Part shown: in pieces, positions 23,167 to 34,038 of the stretch | Numbering within the stretch: the first letter of the stretch is position 1 | Layout: the number at the start of each line of letters is the position of its first letter | DNA from: Rotaria sordida | Taxonomy: Eukaryota > Rotifera > Eurotatoria > Philodinida > Philodinidae | Assembly: GCA_905250125.1 (NCBI GenBank) | Contig: CAJNOL010000707.1 | Location: forward strand, 1 to 64,000 | Direction of reading: 5' to 3' | Length of the DNA: 64,000 bases | Translations under genes and position numbers: made by a program | Notes under the pieces: model-generated | Databases searched by the model: none | Told to the model about the DNA's origin: nothing | What the model saw: the letters and a program-made list of their open reading frames with translations, nothing else

Positions 23167-23493
23167 TAACCGAAAGCGATACAACAACATTTAGCAAACA
23201 CAGTAAATTGTATCATTAGAGCTATGAAGTGACATAATAATGGGCATACGTATATATCTATACGTAATGATGTATTTTCAATGAACAACTCTGACAGGAC
23301 ATTGTGAAGGAAAGACTCATCCCGATTTCACGGATTTATTCCTAACAAATCATAAATGTTTATGCTTTAAAGTATCAAATCTTTCTGAATTAATTAAATG
23401 TAGTTTAGAGCAAAACTAAACCACTGTAAGAATTAAACACTTCGTCAATGAATGAAAACATAACAATGCCGTTATCGACTGTAAACAGTTAAT
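23167..23493. other. 3' flank of the OPT gene
   Basis: Short AT-rich spacer; nothing recognised. Confidence 0.5.
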
Positions 23494-25892
23494 TTAATTG
23501 GGTTTTAAGCAAGTTTTCGCGTAAGAAGTGCCGGATCCCCACCATTGAGGAAATTGAATATTTCGACCGGAGAAAATGAAAAATATCAATGTTTCACTGA
23601 AAACGTTACCCATATCTGTGGCTATTGATAAAAGACGTGCATAACGGTCATACAACCAACGACTCATACAAACATTAGAAATAAAACCAATCAAAAGCCA
23701 TGTTAGAATAGTCCCACCATTAACTAGCATCATTATGTTTCCTGGAATAAGTATAATTGGAATATGAATGTATTTCAACCAATGAATTTTCTGAGAAAAC
23801 TTTCTCTTTAAAAACCAGAATGGTATTGGGAGCACTGCACCAATTAGAATCAATGCCAACAACGAAAAATAATGGCTCAAACGGCCGATGAGTCTAGTTG
23901 GACCTAAAAATTCAACAGTCTTGTAAGATTTAGAAAATTGAGACCAATAGGAAACACGTACCAATCACTGAATAATACTGTCCAAGGAGAAATAACCACT
24001 GAGCGCGGCGTGTGCATATCGATCCAGGATTAGGATCTTCAGGGTTAAATCCTTCACACATAACTGTCGTATGATTGTACAAATGATTCGCTGTAAGAAA
24101 ACTAACTATACTGCCTACGATTGTGCATATAGTTATCGTGCTGAACATGGTTCTGGGTGGAATCTTCATGTAATGGCTCTGTTTTAATACTGCAATAAAG
24201 TTACTAGACTGTCCAAATGTCCACTCAATGTAACAGAAAAACGTGATCGTTGCCAATGGTTTGTTGGGCAGAATAATACCACTAAGACTAAACAAGGCCA
24301 TTTCCAAGCTTAGCTCTCCTATACCAGTGCTACCACCAAGAATACCAAGAGGCAATATACGCACAAGTCCTATAGGAATAGCAATTAACAAATAATACCA
24401 TGAAAGTAACTCAGAGGAATGACAGACAATCATGCTAATCACCATAGGAAGAATAAACAAAATAGTAAACCACCATTCGGGTGTTTCATCATAGCGAGCC
24501 ATTAATCGGCAATGTATATCGTTGTCACGATTTTTTAAGGATGTACAAAATTGTTTCAAAATATCTTTCCCATGATAGAGTATTGTGTGTACAAGAAGTG
24601 CTGGAATAAAAACAAACTGACATGCGTAAGATATTACATCTGAAAGTCCAAAATACACCAATCCATAGTGTTCATAAGCAGTTATGTTCAAACGAAAATG
24701 ATTGCTCATTACAGAATTATTAACAAGGACTGTCGACAAATTGTAGAAGTTTCCATTAGACTTATAAAGACCTCGACCGCGAATGGGAAAATTTTTAGTG
24801 TTCCATACATTTGAATAGTAGAGAATTGGTGCAATGATCCATGATATGAGAAAAAAGCCAATTCCAAGATTTACTTGAGCCCATCCGGGCACAACTAATG
24901 ATGATGTAATTATGTATTGTAATCGATCCCATTTGAAGTTCAATGCACCAATTCCAAATGTCCATATTCCGGTCAGTTTGTTAAGAAGAACATTATGTGG
25001 TTGTATGAAACAAATCCATGCAAACGTGGCTAAGATAGGCATTATATAGTTCGGTAACCAGCTGAAGATAAACTGACATGTGAGTGCAATGAAGAAGAAT
25101 TGTAGACGACTGAATTTCCACTTGGAACTGGAGTTCGTATGATTATCTACATTCTCATCATGTAAAGTTCGAAATAAGGCTACAGAGGGTATGACTGTTG
25201 GCCAAGTCAATAATGAAGGCCAAACCAAGAGACGACGCATGATACCTGAAAAATCTTCTAGATCTTATTAATGCTTAACAAATATTTAGAGAGTCTGCAT
25301 TACCTGCGATACCATATCCAATGAGTTGTGATGAGAGGATAAAACCAAAGGCTAGTATAGGATGTATCGATTTGTTATAATAAACTTTTTGTACATCAAT
25401 TGGATTGAGTGCATAACTGCTGTTTGTTAAGTTTGCCATTGCGACTATCAGAACATGTTCTTTTATTGTAAATGGACCAGGATTAAATGAGAAACAGTAG
25501 TTCGTATTTGGCCATATACGAAATGATTTTTTGGGTAATACGAATGCAAGAAATTTATCCAAGACAAATGACAACAGAAATATATGCGACCCATCTAAAA
25601 CAATTCGTTTCATACGATAGTGAAAATATGTATTAATAATGGTAAACGAAACGAGAAAGCCCAAGCCAATGAACCATACTCGAAATGTTGAACACAACAT
25701 GTTTGGATCATCGTCGTTCGATACAACACCGTCGACTTCTTCATACCAAGTATATTCAGCTTCGATATATTCATTATGTACATGTGGTGCAGTAGTTAAA
25801 CCTTGATTCCCATTTGAGATTTGTTTCCTCACATTCTGTTTATTGTCGCCCACTTCATAAGTTTTAAATTCTAGAGTATCACTTGACTGCAT
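23494..25892 (-). CDS. OPT-family oligopeptide transporter
   Basis: Proton-coupled small oligopeptide (or metal-chelate) importer of the plasma membrane. Three exons, 25892-25304, 25245-23962 and 23903-23494, with introns of 58 nt each. They join without frame change to 760 aa, a normal OPT length. Family features: NDDDPNMLCSTFRVWFIGLGF at the N-terminus (as in OPT N..DDP..P..T.R.W..G), QLIGYGIAGIMRRLLVWP, GWAQVNLGIGF, ARYDETPEWWF, GEL..EM, FNPEDPNPGSICTRR, and VIGPTRLIG with the final SWWGSG-like QWWGSG. There are about 14-16 hydrophobic segments. The start is taken at ATG 25892 because a TTTTCAG acceptor lies just upstream and the frame further 5' loses family similarity; an upstream ATG at 26015 is also in frame. 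OPT proteins are common in fungi, plants and prokaryotes and not expected in animals, so horizontal acquisition followed by intron gain is likely. Confidence 0.9.
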
Positions 25893-26925
25893 CTCGAGCT
25901 TAATCTGAAAAACGTATGTACTCTTCGATCTTTCGGTGCCCGCAACGCAAATTTCAAGTAAAATTTTTTTCGACTTTTTTTTACAACATCTGGTAGAGCT
26001 TGAACTGCTGACCACGAATACCTATTTTCTAGCCTTAGTGAATGTTTACTTCCAACGGAAAAATACGAAATACTCGAAGGATGTCATTTTCACCAAAAAA
26101 AGCATCTTTTCCAAAATGTGCGAAATTTTCTACTTCGTTCTTTTTTTCGGCTTCTTAAAAAATTTTTTCAGATTCAGCATCAAAAACTGAGTACAGACAT
26201 GTTGTTAAATCTACACCAGACCCAAAACTCTATTGGTGATGGCACTTCGAATCGCGCCGAGTTCACTATGTATAGGTCGATTTTGTAAATCTATCTAGTT
26301 TTTCTACGTAAGTGATGGAATCAATTATTTTATCTCATTCTACTCGTCATACCATTGGCTATAAAGCAAGTAACGCTCGTCCCTGTGACTCACTTGACCC
26401 TCGACTGAATATTCGACTCTTTCTATGTTATACACAGCTTCGAAGTCTTCAATAACGTTAGTATTAAATGTTTCAAAAGGATGAGTGAGTAAGCGTGTGT
26501 GGGTATCGATATGAGTCTCAATATCGCTGTGCACAATGGTACGCAGATCCGCATGATGATTTTGTCATAAACTCATTTAATCAAATGGATATCCATACAT
26601 TGATACTCAACAGGAATCCAAACGAGCTAAGCTACGTAGACAGCATCCGGACGTACCCAAAAAAGGAGATTTTATATAATTTTCTGAGAGATCACGGACC
26701 AAAATTCATACGCGACAATATTGTGAAAACGCGTCATATTCTTTGAAATTTATACTAAAAATCCATACGCTTACTAACACATCAGCCAACAACGTTATTT
26801 AATGGAGCGTCGGCTAGGAAAACACGGGTTTAGCTGAACTTCTAGCTTAAAATACACCATATAAGATCTGATCTGCATTCAGAATACCATGCTTGAAAGA
26901 AGCTCCTACTCAAGGCCGCCGTCAG
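25893..26925. other. Non-coding spacer
   Basis: No gene recognised. The plus-strand frame 26495-26746 (83 aa) reads like ordinary protein in composition but has no motif I know, so it is not called. Confidence 0.45.
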
Positions 26926-27145
26926 AGGGTGGATGTGGGTGTATGGGTGTGGGTGGGTGTGGGTGTGGGTGTGACTGTCTTTTCCTTGCTTAAATTCACA
27001 CCCACACATCCACACTCACACCCACACCCACACCTACACACCCACACCTACACTCACACACCCACACCCACACACCCACACCCACACCCACACCCACACC
27101 CACACCCACACCCATACCCACACCCTCACCCACACCCACACCCTC
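26926..27145. repeat. Long telomere-like inverted array
   Basis: A G-rich tract (about 26931-26980, GTGTGG units with GGGT variants), a 30-bp spacer (CTGTCTTTTCC...), then about 150 bp of the C-rich strand (CCACAC units with TCCACA, CCTACA and CCTCAC variants). Predicted to fold into a hairpin. The open frame across it encodes only His-Pro-Thr repeats and is not a gene. Confidence 0.88.
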
Positions 27146-27325
27146 TTGTTCCAAGAGTTCCCAGAGTTCTAAGAGTTCCTAGCGTTCCAGTAGCTTCAAG
27201 AGTTCCTAGGGTTCCAAGAGTTCCCAGAGTTTCAAGAGTTCTAAGAGATTCAGAGTTCCACGAGTTCCTAGGGCTCCAACAGTTCCTAGGGTTTCAAGAG
27301 TTCCCAGGATTCCCCAAGAGTTCTG
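27146..27325. repeat. 9-bp minisatellite
   Basis: About twenty degenerate copies of a 9-bp unit near AGAGTTCCN (variants AGAGTTCCT, AGGGTTCCA, AGAGTTTCA, AGAGTTCTA). It abuts the telomere-like array directly. The unit length is a multiple of three, so the shadow frame translates to Arg-Val-Pro repeats. Confidence 0.85.
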
Positions 27326-28110
27326 ATTTCATGGAATCCGGCCACGTCTCACATATATCTTCTAAAACGAATGATTCTTGACCCATAGAAGGCTCAATAG
27401 GGTCTATCTGGCTGAGTATCACAGTAAGGGAAAAGCTTGACCGATCAAGCTGAAACTTTATAGGAATGACTACTGACCCTGAGCCCTATAATTGCTGAAA
27501 GTTTCATGTGAAACTGCTTATGTTTTCTATAGGAGCCGATATCAAGGCTAAATATCCCCCGCCCTTTAAAAATGGCAAAAATCTTACTGAATAGTTCTGC
27601 TGATTGAACTAAAGCTTCTTCGAAAATAATTTTTCTAGAAAGGAATTTGTTCGCAAAGATCGAATTCTTCGTCAACAGGAATCGTTTGACTGTATAACAC
27701 AAACGTAAAAAAATTGAGACCAAACTAATAATACTCACGTTTCAGCCAATTGGTTCCTTCTGCTATTTTTGAGCTTGTTTTATATAACGGAAAGCGAAAT
27801 GTAAAATTTTGCGTACATCCTTTCTTTCTTCCTTTCTCATTTTTCTTTCGATTTCTTAATTATATAACTCGATAACAGTACACGCATTTGATTTGCTATG
27901 ATATATTCCACTACTTAAACAAACTTAATGAAGTGAAAAAATACTTTCGAAATGACTAGCATACAATGCTACTACTTCCTCTACCGAAAATCGTACTTGC
28001 TCTTTATGATGTTGTCACCGCACACGTCCCTAGTCAAAAAACGTTTCCGCGAAACAACTTTCGGTTGACAAAGCACTCCATTAATCGAAGCATATGAATA
28101 AAAATTTGCT
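27326..28110. other. Non-coding spacer
   Basis: No gene or repeat recognised. Confidence 0.45.
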
Positions 28111-28436
28111 ATGTGGGTTTGGGTGTCAGGTGAATGTAGGTGTGTGCGTGTCTAAGAACCTCGGTATGTTCATGAGTATGAATATAGGTGTAACCATGCA
28201 TGTGACTGCAATTAAGTGGGTATCCGCATCAGAAAGACTGAAGAAGAGACCCACATCCTATATGCACCAAAATACACATCAATACTCACATCCATACTCA
28301 CACTCCAACCTACACCCCATATCCCATCCACATCACACTCACACCCATACCTACACCCCACACGCCACACCCCACACGCCACATCTACACCCACACCGAA
28401 ATCCACACCCACACCCACACCCACACCCATACCCAC
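28111..28436. repeat. Telomere-like inverted array
   Basis: G-rich variants (GTGGGTTTGGGTGTC, GTAGGTGTGTGCGTG) at 28111-28160, and a longer C-rich tract at 28260-28436 (CCACAC, CCATACC, CCCACACGCC units). Between them is ordinary sequence. The His/Thr/Pro frames across it are artefacts of the repeat. Confidence 0.8.
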
Positions 28437-29877
28437 TATTACCTTTGGGTAACAAAGTATTTAATCAATCTTTTTGGTTTCTCTTCGTAAGAATCATAAG
28501 GTTGAAATCCACTGCCTGATGATGAACAGACTGAGGACCTGTTCGAAACCTAGGTACTGGTAACTCATTCACCCTCACCCTCACCCTCACGAGAGCAAAA
28601 AAGGACTAGAGTCAGTATTTTCGCAGACGCCATATAGACGTATTTGTAATTGTCTTAAAGATTGTTCTTTATCTTAGAAAAGAAGTATGTTGAAAGGAAA
28701 GACAAACATACTTTTTTTTATCAGCGTTTACATCGAATAACAACGAAAGCAAAGTTCTTTTATGTAAAAAAACAATGAATAGTGTAACTTTAACACCTTT
28801 TATTTCTGTTAGAAAGACGTTGTATTAGTTATTAACATAGATAAAGTGTATTTCATCGAGAAGAATCTATGACGTTTTAACTTTCAGCGAAAGATGGAGA
28901 TGTATTTCTGCAGAACTGTTAAGACTTAATGCAAACATTGATATACTTTAGAGATAAAAGAATTCAGTTTTAATTCTGTCATTTATCAACAAAAACAAGA
29001 CAAACCAACATTCTGTTAGTCAAACAGACAAGCCAATAGACTTGTATAAAAAGAAATAATCTCTGGTTTTTACTCAGAGTTTTTCTGAACGATAAATATT
29101 CACATCATAATTTTTGCTTGTGATGTCTTCATGTATCTGTCCGATCCCTCTGACAGCAATCAAATATCATTATGAGACGCAAAGTATACGCTATGATGTC
29201 TTTTGTTTTAATCTAACGATTAAAATAGAAATGTTTTCGAAGCAGCATTTATCTATTTATTTGTATATTTACCAGATAGATCACGTTTATTCGCGATAAA
29301 CAATTATAAATTGCAGGTGACATAAATATTTTAAATTATCCTCTAGAGAAATTTTGAATCTTCATTAATAACAATAAATATACTATCATCACTGTTTCTT
29401 CAAAAAAATTTAAAATATGTTCTCAATGTCATCCGAATCCTTCACTTTGGTCTTGATATCGTCTTCACTCTTATTCTCATTTTTTAGCTTATGATCAAAT
29501 GAATATCGGATTTTATAATAAAAGCCTGGCAGAATAGATCTTGGCAATTACTAATGCAAAGTGGACGATGCTAAATGTTCTTAAAATTTCATTCAAAAAA
29601 AGAAAAAAAATGCATGTGCAAAGATCAATCACCTGCACAAATTGCAAAAGTATATGATTTCTTTAATTCTGAGACGCTTTTGTTCTTTATAAAATCATAC
29701 ATTTCTGAAAAGTAGTATAAAACCATTTTGATGATAATACAAAATACCTGTAAATAGAAGCAATAATGTATTTATTATCATTTAAGAGAACATTACATTG
29801 TGCGAAATCATGATTTCTCTTCGAACAAATATAAACAAAAATACAATCACAACAAAACACAATATAGATATATATTA
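28437..29877. other. Spacer with a short CACCCT array
   Basis: 28570-28591 is a short (CACCCT)n run. Otherwise no gene or structured element seen. Confidence 0.5.
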
Positions 29878-30336
29878 TTACGAAGTCTGCGAATTATATT
29901 TGTTTTTTAATTCTTCACGAGTTTGTTTTATCCTATCTCGATCTTTCTGTCGTTGTTCTCGTTTTTTCTGTTCATTTTCTGATTCATATTCGACAACACA
30001 TGCATCAGGTGGAACAGTTGTCAATGATTCATTACTTGTTATCATCTTTTCCGGATCTGATTGAAAATGAGCATATTTGAACGTACACATTCCTATTTTG
30101 AATCCTTTAACAGACATTACAGGTTGCTGAGATTTTGATGTTAAACCAAAGAATCGTTTAAATCTTGAACTAATTTTGTTTGCTTTTTCAGGATTTGCGG
30201 TTTGACCATCGTTAGACGTATGTCGTTCAATTGCTATAGTGAAATGTTGACCAGATAACCTATATGCAAGCATAATACCCAATACAACAGATAGCATCAT
30301 GAGTATAAATATAAGAGGAACGAGATACAAATTCAT
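29878..30336 (-). CDS. Small single-pass membrane protein of unknown function
   Basis: 152-aa single-exon frame from ATG 30336 to 29878. It starts with a strongly hydrophobic segment (residues about 2-25, core LVPLIFILMMLSVVLGIML), a signal anchor or signal peptide. Next is a basic linker (SSRFKRFFGL, around residues 56-65), a short globular-looking part (VKGFKIGMCTFKYAHF), and a highly charged C-terminal coiled-coil-like helix rich in Lys, Arg, Glu and Gln (NEQKKREQRQKDRDRIKQTR). Amino-acid composition argues for a real gene. No family recognised. It stands alone between repeats. Confidence 0.62.
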   Translation of the reverse strand: MNLYLVPLIFILMMLSVVLGIMLAYRLSGQHFTIAIERHTSNDGQTANPEKANKISSRFKRFFGLTSKSQQPVMSVKGFKIGMCTFKYAHFQSDPEKMITSNESLTTVPPDACVVEYESENEQKKREQRQKDRDRIKQTREELKNKYNSQTS

Positions 30337-30536
30337 ATTAATTGTTGATTTTTATGTATAAAAATTGATGGTCAGTAATAATATCACAGATTATTTTTTT
30401 CTACGTGAAGATGTATGTGGAAAAAGAAAAGAAGCAGGTGTCTAGGTGAAAGACAACGAACGAAAAGAAAAGAAGAGCAAAAATATTCTGTTTCCAATAC
30501 GCTCACCTAAAGATAAGGAAAAGTTAGTACCCAAAA

Positions 30537-30557
30537 GGGTGTAGGTGTGGGTGTGAA
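30537..30557. repeat. Telomere-like G-rich tract without C-rich partner
   Basis: GGGTGTAGGTGTGGGTGTG only; no inverted partner within about 100 bp, so either a half copy or a decayed hairpin. Confidence 0.6.
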
Positions 30558-31013
30558 GTGGCTGCCATGATTGGTTTCGTCCTGGCTAAAGAACTCATCA
30601 GATGGCATATCTATTCTGGATCTTAGAAAAGAACAAAAATCCAAAAGAAGATATATATCTTCAAAGTTTACAAGTTCAAAACTTGCAAATTCGAAGAAAT
30701 TCTTCACAAGGCAATGGTGTGTATAACAAGTGAATTGCAATTTAATAGCACGAGCAATATTACGATCGGTTTCGACCTTGCTCAAGGGTCCTCATCAGGT
30801 AAATTTGGCTATTAAATTATATGCTGCATATCAATCCATTTACAAAATAGAAATAGTCCATTGAGCGTTAACCATAGACAACTAGACTCTCAATAACCTA
30901 CCGTCAAATTTTTGTAAAAGAATCACAATTATTTTTAAATTTTAAAGCTTTTCGGAAATAAAAGTTAAAACTTAAAAGCAAAGGGTGTGTAATATAGAAT
31001 AATCGCCAAACTA

Positions 31014-31140
31014 CGAGGGTGTGGGGTGTGGCTGTGGAGTATTGCTGTGAGTGAGTGTGGTATGGTTCTGTGTGGGTGGTTGGAGGGTGTGAGTGAGCAT
31101 CATCTCCCCATTTACTTGCACTAACACCCCATACCCACCA
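31014..31140. repeat. Telomere-like foldback
   Basis: A long degenerate G-rich arm (GAGGGTGTGGGGTGTGG, TGTGGGTGGTTGGAGG) and a shorter C-rich arm (AACACCCCATACCCACC). The spacer word GAGTGAGCATCATC is shared with 6905-6953. Confidence 0.7.
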
Positions 31141-31730
31141 TCGTGGACATACGAACAAGTATGTAGTATGTAAGAAAGAACAAATAAAATAGAATAATTG
31201 TAAGACTGAGCATATTCTCAAAAAAAAATATTACAACTGTAATTAATCTAATTTTATTCAATGTTTCGAATCAATGTTTTATCTAAATATGGCATAACGA
31301 CTTAGTGATATTTAAATTATCAAATTTATTATGGTCGTTCATAAAATTAAATATAAAAAAAAATATTTGAGTTTTGTCGGTTTTTCAAAAATTAAATGTT
31401 TGTTAATTTTCCATTCATAAGACAAGGATCTGAATTCAATATTCATTCTAGTTAATGAATCAAATTTAATAAAAATTGATCAGATTAATACCGATATCGA
31501 TTTTCCGTAAGTTGTTGATTTTCTAATTAACTATATTTTATTTACAATTTTTTTGATAATTTTTTTGATATCAATCTAATTTGATTTATGCTTTACTTGC
31601 TATTTTTTTGATTAAAATATATCAAACAATTTGTGTTACATTGAAATTTGATTTATATATGCTATTCTATAATTGTCATGATAAAGTATATTTAACCTGT
31701 GCTTTATATTCTTTTCTACATATCATATAG

Positions 31731-32432
31731 ATGGAAACTACGGGCAATTGTTGGTTGTAAACATCCAAAACGAACATATAGTAACTCAATTGGTGAAGAT
31801 GAAATATCAACATGGGATTTGGTTGATGATACAGATGCTATCAATCTTGTAGCATTTAGTTTAGATTCATATATAATGTCGAATAAATTAGTTGAAGGAC
31901 AAGTAGTAAAATATCTAAATAAAATATTCTTCCATTTTATATTTATAGTCATATGAATTCGATGATTTATCAATTCGAACTGTTGATAATCTTTACAAAA
32001 AATTACCTCATGCATATCAATTAATTGTAAATAAGGCAACTAAAGTACGAGAAATTATTATGTCATTTAATTATCAATTGACATATAATTTCATCCATTT
32101 GAATGAAATCGAAATATTACCATTGAATTCAATAATTGGTTAGTATTTATAGATCGAAACTAATTTAAAAATATGAATAATTTATATCCTCAATCATGTT
32201 ATATAGATGCTCACATGAAAGTCTTAAGAGATTATAGAATTACAGTAGGAAATACAAATGGTAATTCATGGACTCGACGGGAACTTCATGTTGCTCAAGA
32301 TGGTGCTCATATCAGATTAACATTATGGAATGAACAGGTTTTATTATATCTACGGTTATTTATTTTAACTCTTTCTTTTTTATTAGGCTAAAATAATTTC
32401 AACACCTATCATCAATAAATGGTTAAAAATAA
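31731..32432 (+). pseudogene. Replication protein A large-subunit-like OB-fold gene, fragment
   Basis: RPA70 binds single-stranded DNA through tandem OB folds. Exons 31731-31902, 31949-32138, 32207-32337 and 32387-32432 join in one frame across GT-AG introns of 46-69 nt. They encode an OB-fold A segment (WKLRAIVGCKHPKRTYSNS, DEISTWDLVDDTDAINLVAF, VEGQSYEFDDLSI) and the start of OB-fold B (VLRDYRITVG, WTRRELHVAQDG, IRLTLWNEQAK). The match to RPA1 (TWSNSRGEG, ELVDESGEIRATAFN, and the later TLWGEDA) is clear in order and spacing. No initiator exon is found upstream. Downstream the frame runs straight into a telomere-like foldback at 32435, which truncates OB-fold B. Host RPA1 duplicates and the RPA-like proteins carried by Helitron transposons are both possible sources; I cannot separate them here. 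Confidence 0.68.
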
Positions 32433-32434
32433 AA

Positions 32435-32496
32435 TGGTGTGGGTGTGGGTGTAGATGGAGAGAAGATTCACACTCACACCAAGCGACCCACACCCA
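32435..32496. repeat. Telomere-like foldback with conserved core, truncating the RPA-like gene
   Basis: GTGTGGGTGTGGGTG arm, core TAGATGGAGAGAAGA, and C-rich arm ending CGACCCACACCC. The core is the same as at 49831-49890 and 61898-61954. Confidence 0.8.
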
Positions 32497-34038
32497 AATA
32501 AACCTTTGAGCCAAAAAATAGAAAAATATTCTTTCAATATATTAAATTGATTACAAACTATAATTAGATTTCAATATATCTTCACGAATATTTGACATGA
32601 AAAACAAATCTTTGACACAGAAAATCTCAAATAAAGGTTTCTATTGTGATCATTAGATTTATCTAACGTAATCATATAATTTACTATAAGAAAAAGGTTA
32701 TACTTTAATTTGTCAAAAATAAAAGATTGTATTTGTAAATAAATGTTTACAAGGGCAGTTAAGCACACGGCAATAAATCCTGTAATCCGCTTTTTCCTTG
32801 TTTTTCTTTCATTCTTTTCTTTCTTCTTTTATCGGTCTTCCTTTTCATTTTGTGCTTCCTTTTTTCTTTTAATCATATTTTATCTACGAAACATGGCATA
32901 TTATAATTCTCTTGGACTTCTTTGTGTGGCTATGTCGCTAATGGTGGTGTTAATCAAACAGCTATGAATAGATACATTATCAATTTTAAGCACTTCCGAT
33001 TGTAACAATTAAGATAGCGAAATTTAAAAAAACCTATGTTAATCCCTTCACATCGTTGTAGATTAAAATTTATGTTTTATTGGTGGGTGTGGGTGTGGGT
33101 GCAGGTGTGGTGCTCCTCTTCGAGGACAGCCACACGCACACACACACCCACAACAAGAACCGAATATTGATGATGAATGAATATCAATTGTTTACGGCCG
33201 ATACACAATTAATTTCATGTTCACCGATATCCATTTGTTCTGTCGTCGCTTCTTTTTTTATTTTTGGCAGAGAAAATAAATTTGAATGATGTGCGAAACG
33301 AATCATAGATTCGAGGAGAAATGGCATGAAACGTACAGATATTACAAAAGAAAGTGCGCTAACCCTACGCACTGCCGGCCCGCAAGCTTAGCCGCCCTTT
33401 AGTACGTTCACTGATGGTCTGTGACAGTGCTCAACGGACTTAAAACACTGACATGTCATTCACCTCTACTTGCCGAATATATTCGTCACTCATTCAAATT
33501 ATTTACCGTGCCTTGATGTCCACTTGTATCTTCAACGGAAGTTCAATAATTTTGAATTCTTCTTTGTTCTGGCATCTTTAACTTCGTTTCAGAATATGCA
33601 TGTATTCGCTCGCCAGGATCGACATGTAACGATAAAATGAGAAAGAGATGTTATGACAGACTGGAGGAGTAGCTAGTCGCTACTGGACAATGATATTTAT
33701 TAGCTATTTCACATGTCCAGAATGTATCTATTGCACATTCAACACAAGCTTATATATGATAGAGAATCAGAGAGAGAGACGACATAGACAGAACAATAGA
33801 GAGAGGAAGAGGAAAGAGGAAGTGCAGTGAGCCGTGACGTATATATCGGTACACGTGTGTATGAGAACATTTTTTGATTTGAAATAAATAAAGAAAAGGT
33901 CGAATATCAGACCTCTAATAACATCGAATTAAGATCGTATTACATATAGATCAAAACAACGAAAAACAAACAATATCTAATATATTAAGGAATAAATATA
34001 GGTTCAATGTGATTGAAAAAGTTTATTATTTTCATATA
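32497..34038. other. Spacer
   Basis: It holds one more telomere-like foldback (33081-33152) and a GA-rich stretch near 33770-33830 downstream of the receptor gene. No gene recognised. Confidence 0.5.
33081..33152. repeat. Telomere-like foldback
   Basis: GGTGGGTGTGGGTGTGGGTG arm and GCCACACGCACACACACACC arm. The loop contains the self-complementary CTCTTCGAGGAC. Confidence 0.75.

Larger units (their letters stand above)
30337..31730. other. Spacer with telomere-like repeats
   Basis: It contains a single-orientation G-rich tract (30537-30557) and a foldback (31014-31140), listed separately. 31200-31700 is extremely AT-rich and shows no upstream exon for the RPA-like fragment that follows. Confidence 0.5.

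Noticed and set aside
26495..26746. 83-aa plus-strand frame
   Set aside because: Composition is protein-like but nothing ties it to a family, and neighbouring sequence shows no exon partners.
26893..27381. 162-aa plus-strand frame of His/Pro/Thr and Arg/Val/Pro repeats
   Set aside because: It is the translation of the telomere-like array and the 9-bp minisatellite; no start context, domain or non-repeat sequence.
28094..28519. Overlapping His/Thr/Pro-rich and Gly/Val-rich frames on both strands
   Set aside because: Both are readings of the CCACAC/GTGTGG array at 28111-28436.
33300..33400. Minus-strand A-box-like GTAGGGTTAGCGCACT resembling a tRNA-derived SINE head
   Set aside because: No matching B box or cloverleaf at the right distance.
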